This document shows positions 6,982 through 7,208 of a DNA stretch of 7,208 nt, piece by piece (the stretch's first letter is position 1; the number at the start of each line of letters is the position of its first letter). The position numbers and the translations under genes were made by a program. The notes below the pieces were generated by a model, which saw only the letters and a program-made list of their open reading frames with translations, did no database searches and was not told the origin of the DNA. Source of the stretch: Gammaproteobacteria bacterium (GTDB lineage: Bacteria > Pseudomonadota > Gammaproteobacteria > Pseudomonadales > Azotimanducaceae_A); NCBI GenBank assembly GCA_026713405.1, contig JAPOON010000402.1, positions 1 through 7,208 on the forward strand. The letters run 5' to 3'.

Positions 6982-7208
6982 GTGGCCCAACTCATGGTTT
7001 TCTCAGGGAGTTCTAACAGGCCGCTTGCCGAGCGGATTGTCAACGAACTGCGTATCGATCTCGGGCGGTCCGAGCTCGGGCGGTTCAGCGACGGCGAGGC
7101 CAATGTCGAGATCCATGAAAACGTTCGCGGCTGCGACGCCTTCATCCTGCAGTCCACCTGTGCGCCGACCAACGACAACATCATGGAACTGGTCATCATG
7201 GCCGATGC
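6982..7208 (+). CDS. prs: Ribose-phosphate pyrophosphokinase (5' part, cut by window end)
   Basis: Makes PRPP from ribose 5-phosphate and ATP for nucleotide, histidine and NAD synthesis in the cytoplasm. Only 75 codons are present. They match the N-terminus of E. coli Prs: VFSGSSN, then LGRFSDGEANVEIHENVRG and FILQSTCAPTNDNIMELVIM, all highly conserved. The start is GTG at 6982, supported by AGGGA at 6968-6972 nine bases upstream and by alignment of AQLMVFSG with PDMKLFAG of E. coli; the ATG at 6994 has no ribosome site at a workable distance. The prs-after-tRNA-Gln arrangement is common in gammaproteobacteria. Confidence 0.95.
   Translation, partial: MAQLMVFSGSSNRPLAERIVNELRIDLGRSELGRFSDGEANVEIHENVRGCDAFILQSTCAPTNDNIMELVIMAD

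Overview
This 7.2-kb window is GC-rich chromosomal DNA that looks like a gammaproteobacterium. The evidence is the block hemA-prfA-prmC-moeB running leftward from a point where lolB diverges, followed by tRNA-Gln and prs, an order familiar from Pseudomonas-like genomes. The protein sequences of LipB, HemA, PrmC, MoeB and LolB also fit that group. Genus cannot be told from the sequence. There are no insertion sequences, phage genes or CRISPR arrays; this is housekeeping DNA.

Layout. Positions 1-196 hold a noncoding, repeat-rich stretch with three nested inverted repeats. A candidate promoter at 209-236 precedes dacA (D,D-carboxypeptidase of the PBP5 type, 271-1425, +), whose stop overlaps the GTG start of lipB (octanoyltransferase, 1422-2111, +). 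lipB meets moeB tail to tail with a 44-base coding overlap. On the minus strand, read in transcription order from 6125 down to 2068, come hemA (glutamyl-tRNA reductase), prfA (release factor 1), prmC (release-factor glutamine methyltransferase) and moeB (E1-like adenylyltransferase). hemA and lolB diverge from a 62-base gap with a good extended -10 for hemA. lolB (outer-membrane lipoprotein acceptor, +) is followed by a well-formed promoter, tRNA-Gln(UUG) and the first 75 codons of prs.

How the genes fit together. HemA consumes glutamyl-tRNA for haem synthesis. RF1 ends translation at UAG and UAA, and PrmC methylates its GGQ glutamine. MoeB activates a sulfur-carrier protein. LipB starts lipoate attachment, DacA trims peptidoglycan, LolB inserts lipoproteins in the outer membrane, and Prs makes PRPP.

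The most notable observation is that prfA has an in-frame TAG at codon 148, exactly where E. coli RF1 has a tryptophan, while the reading frame is otherwise intact and full length on both sides. TAG is the codon RF1 itself reads. The seven complete reading frames of the window (prfA included) all finish with TGA. A single-base sequencing error or a real nonsense mutation is the simplest explanation; UAG readthrough as RF1 autoregulation, or UAG reassignment, are alternatives that can be tested.
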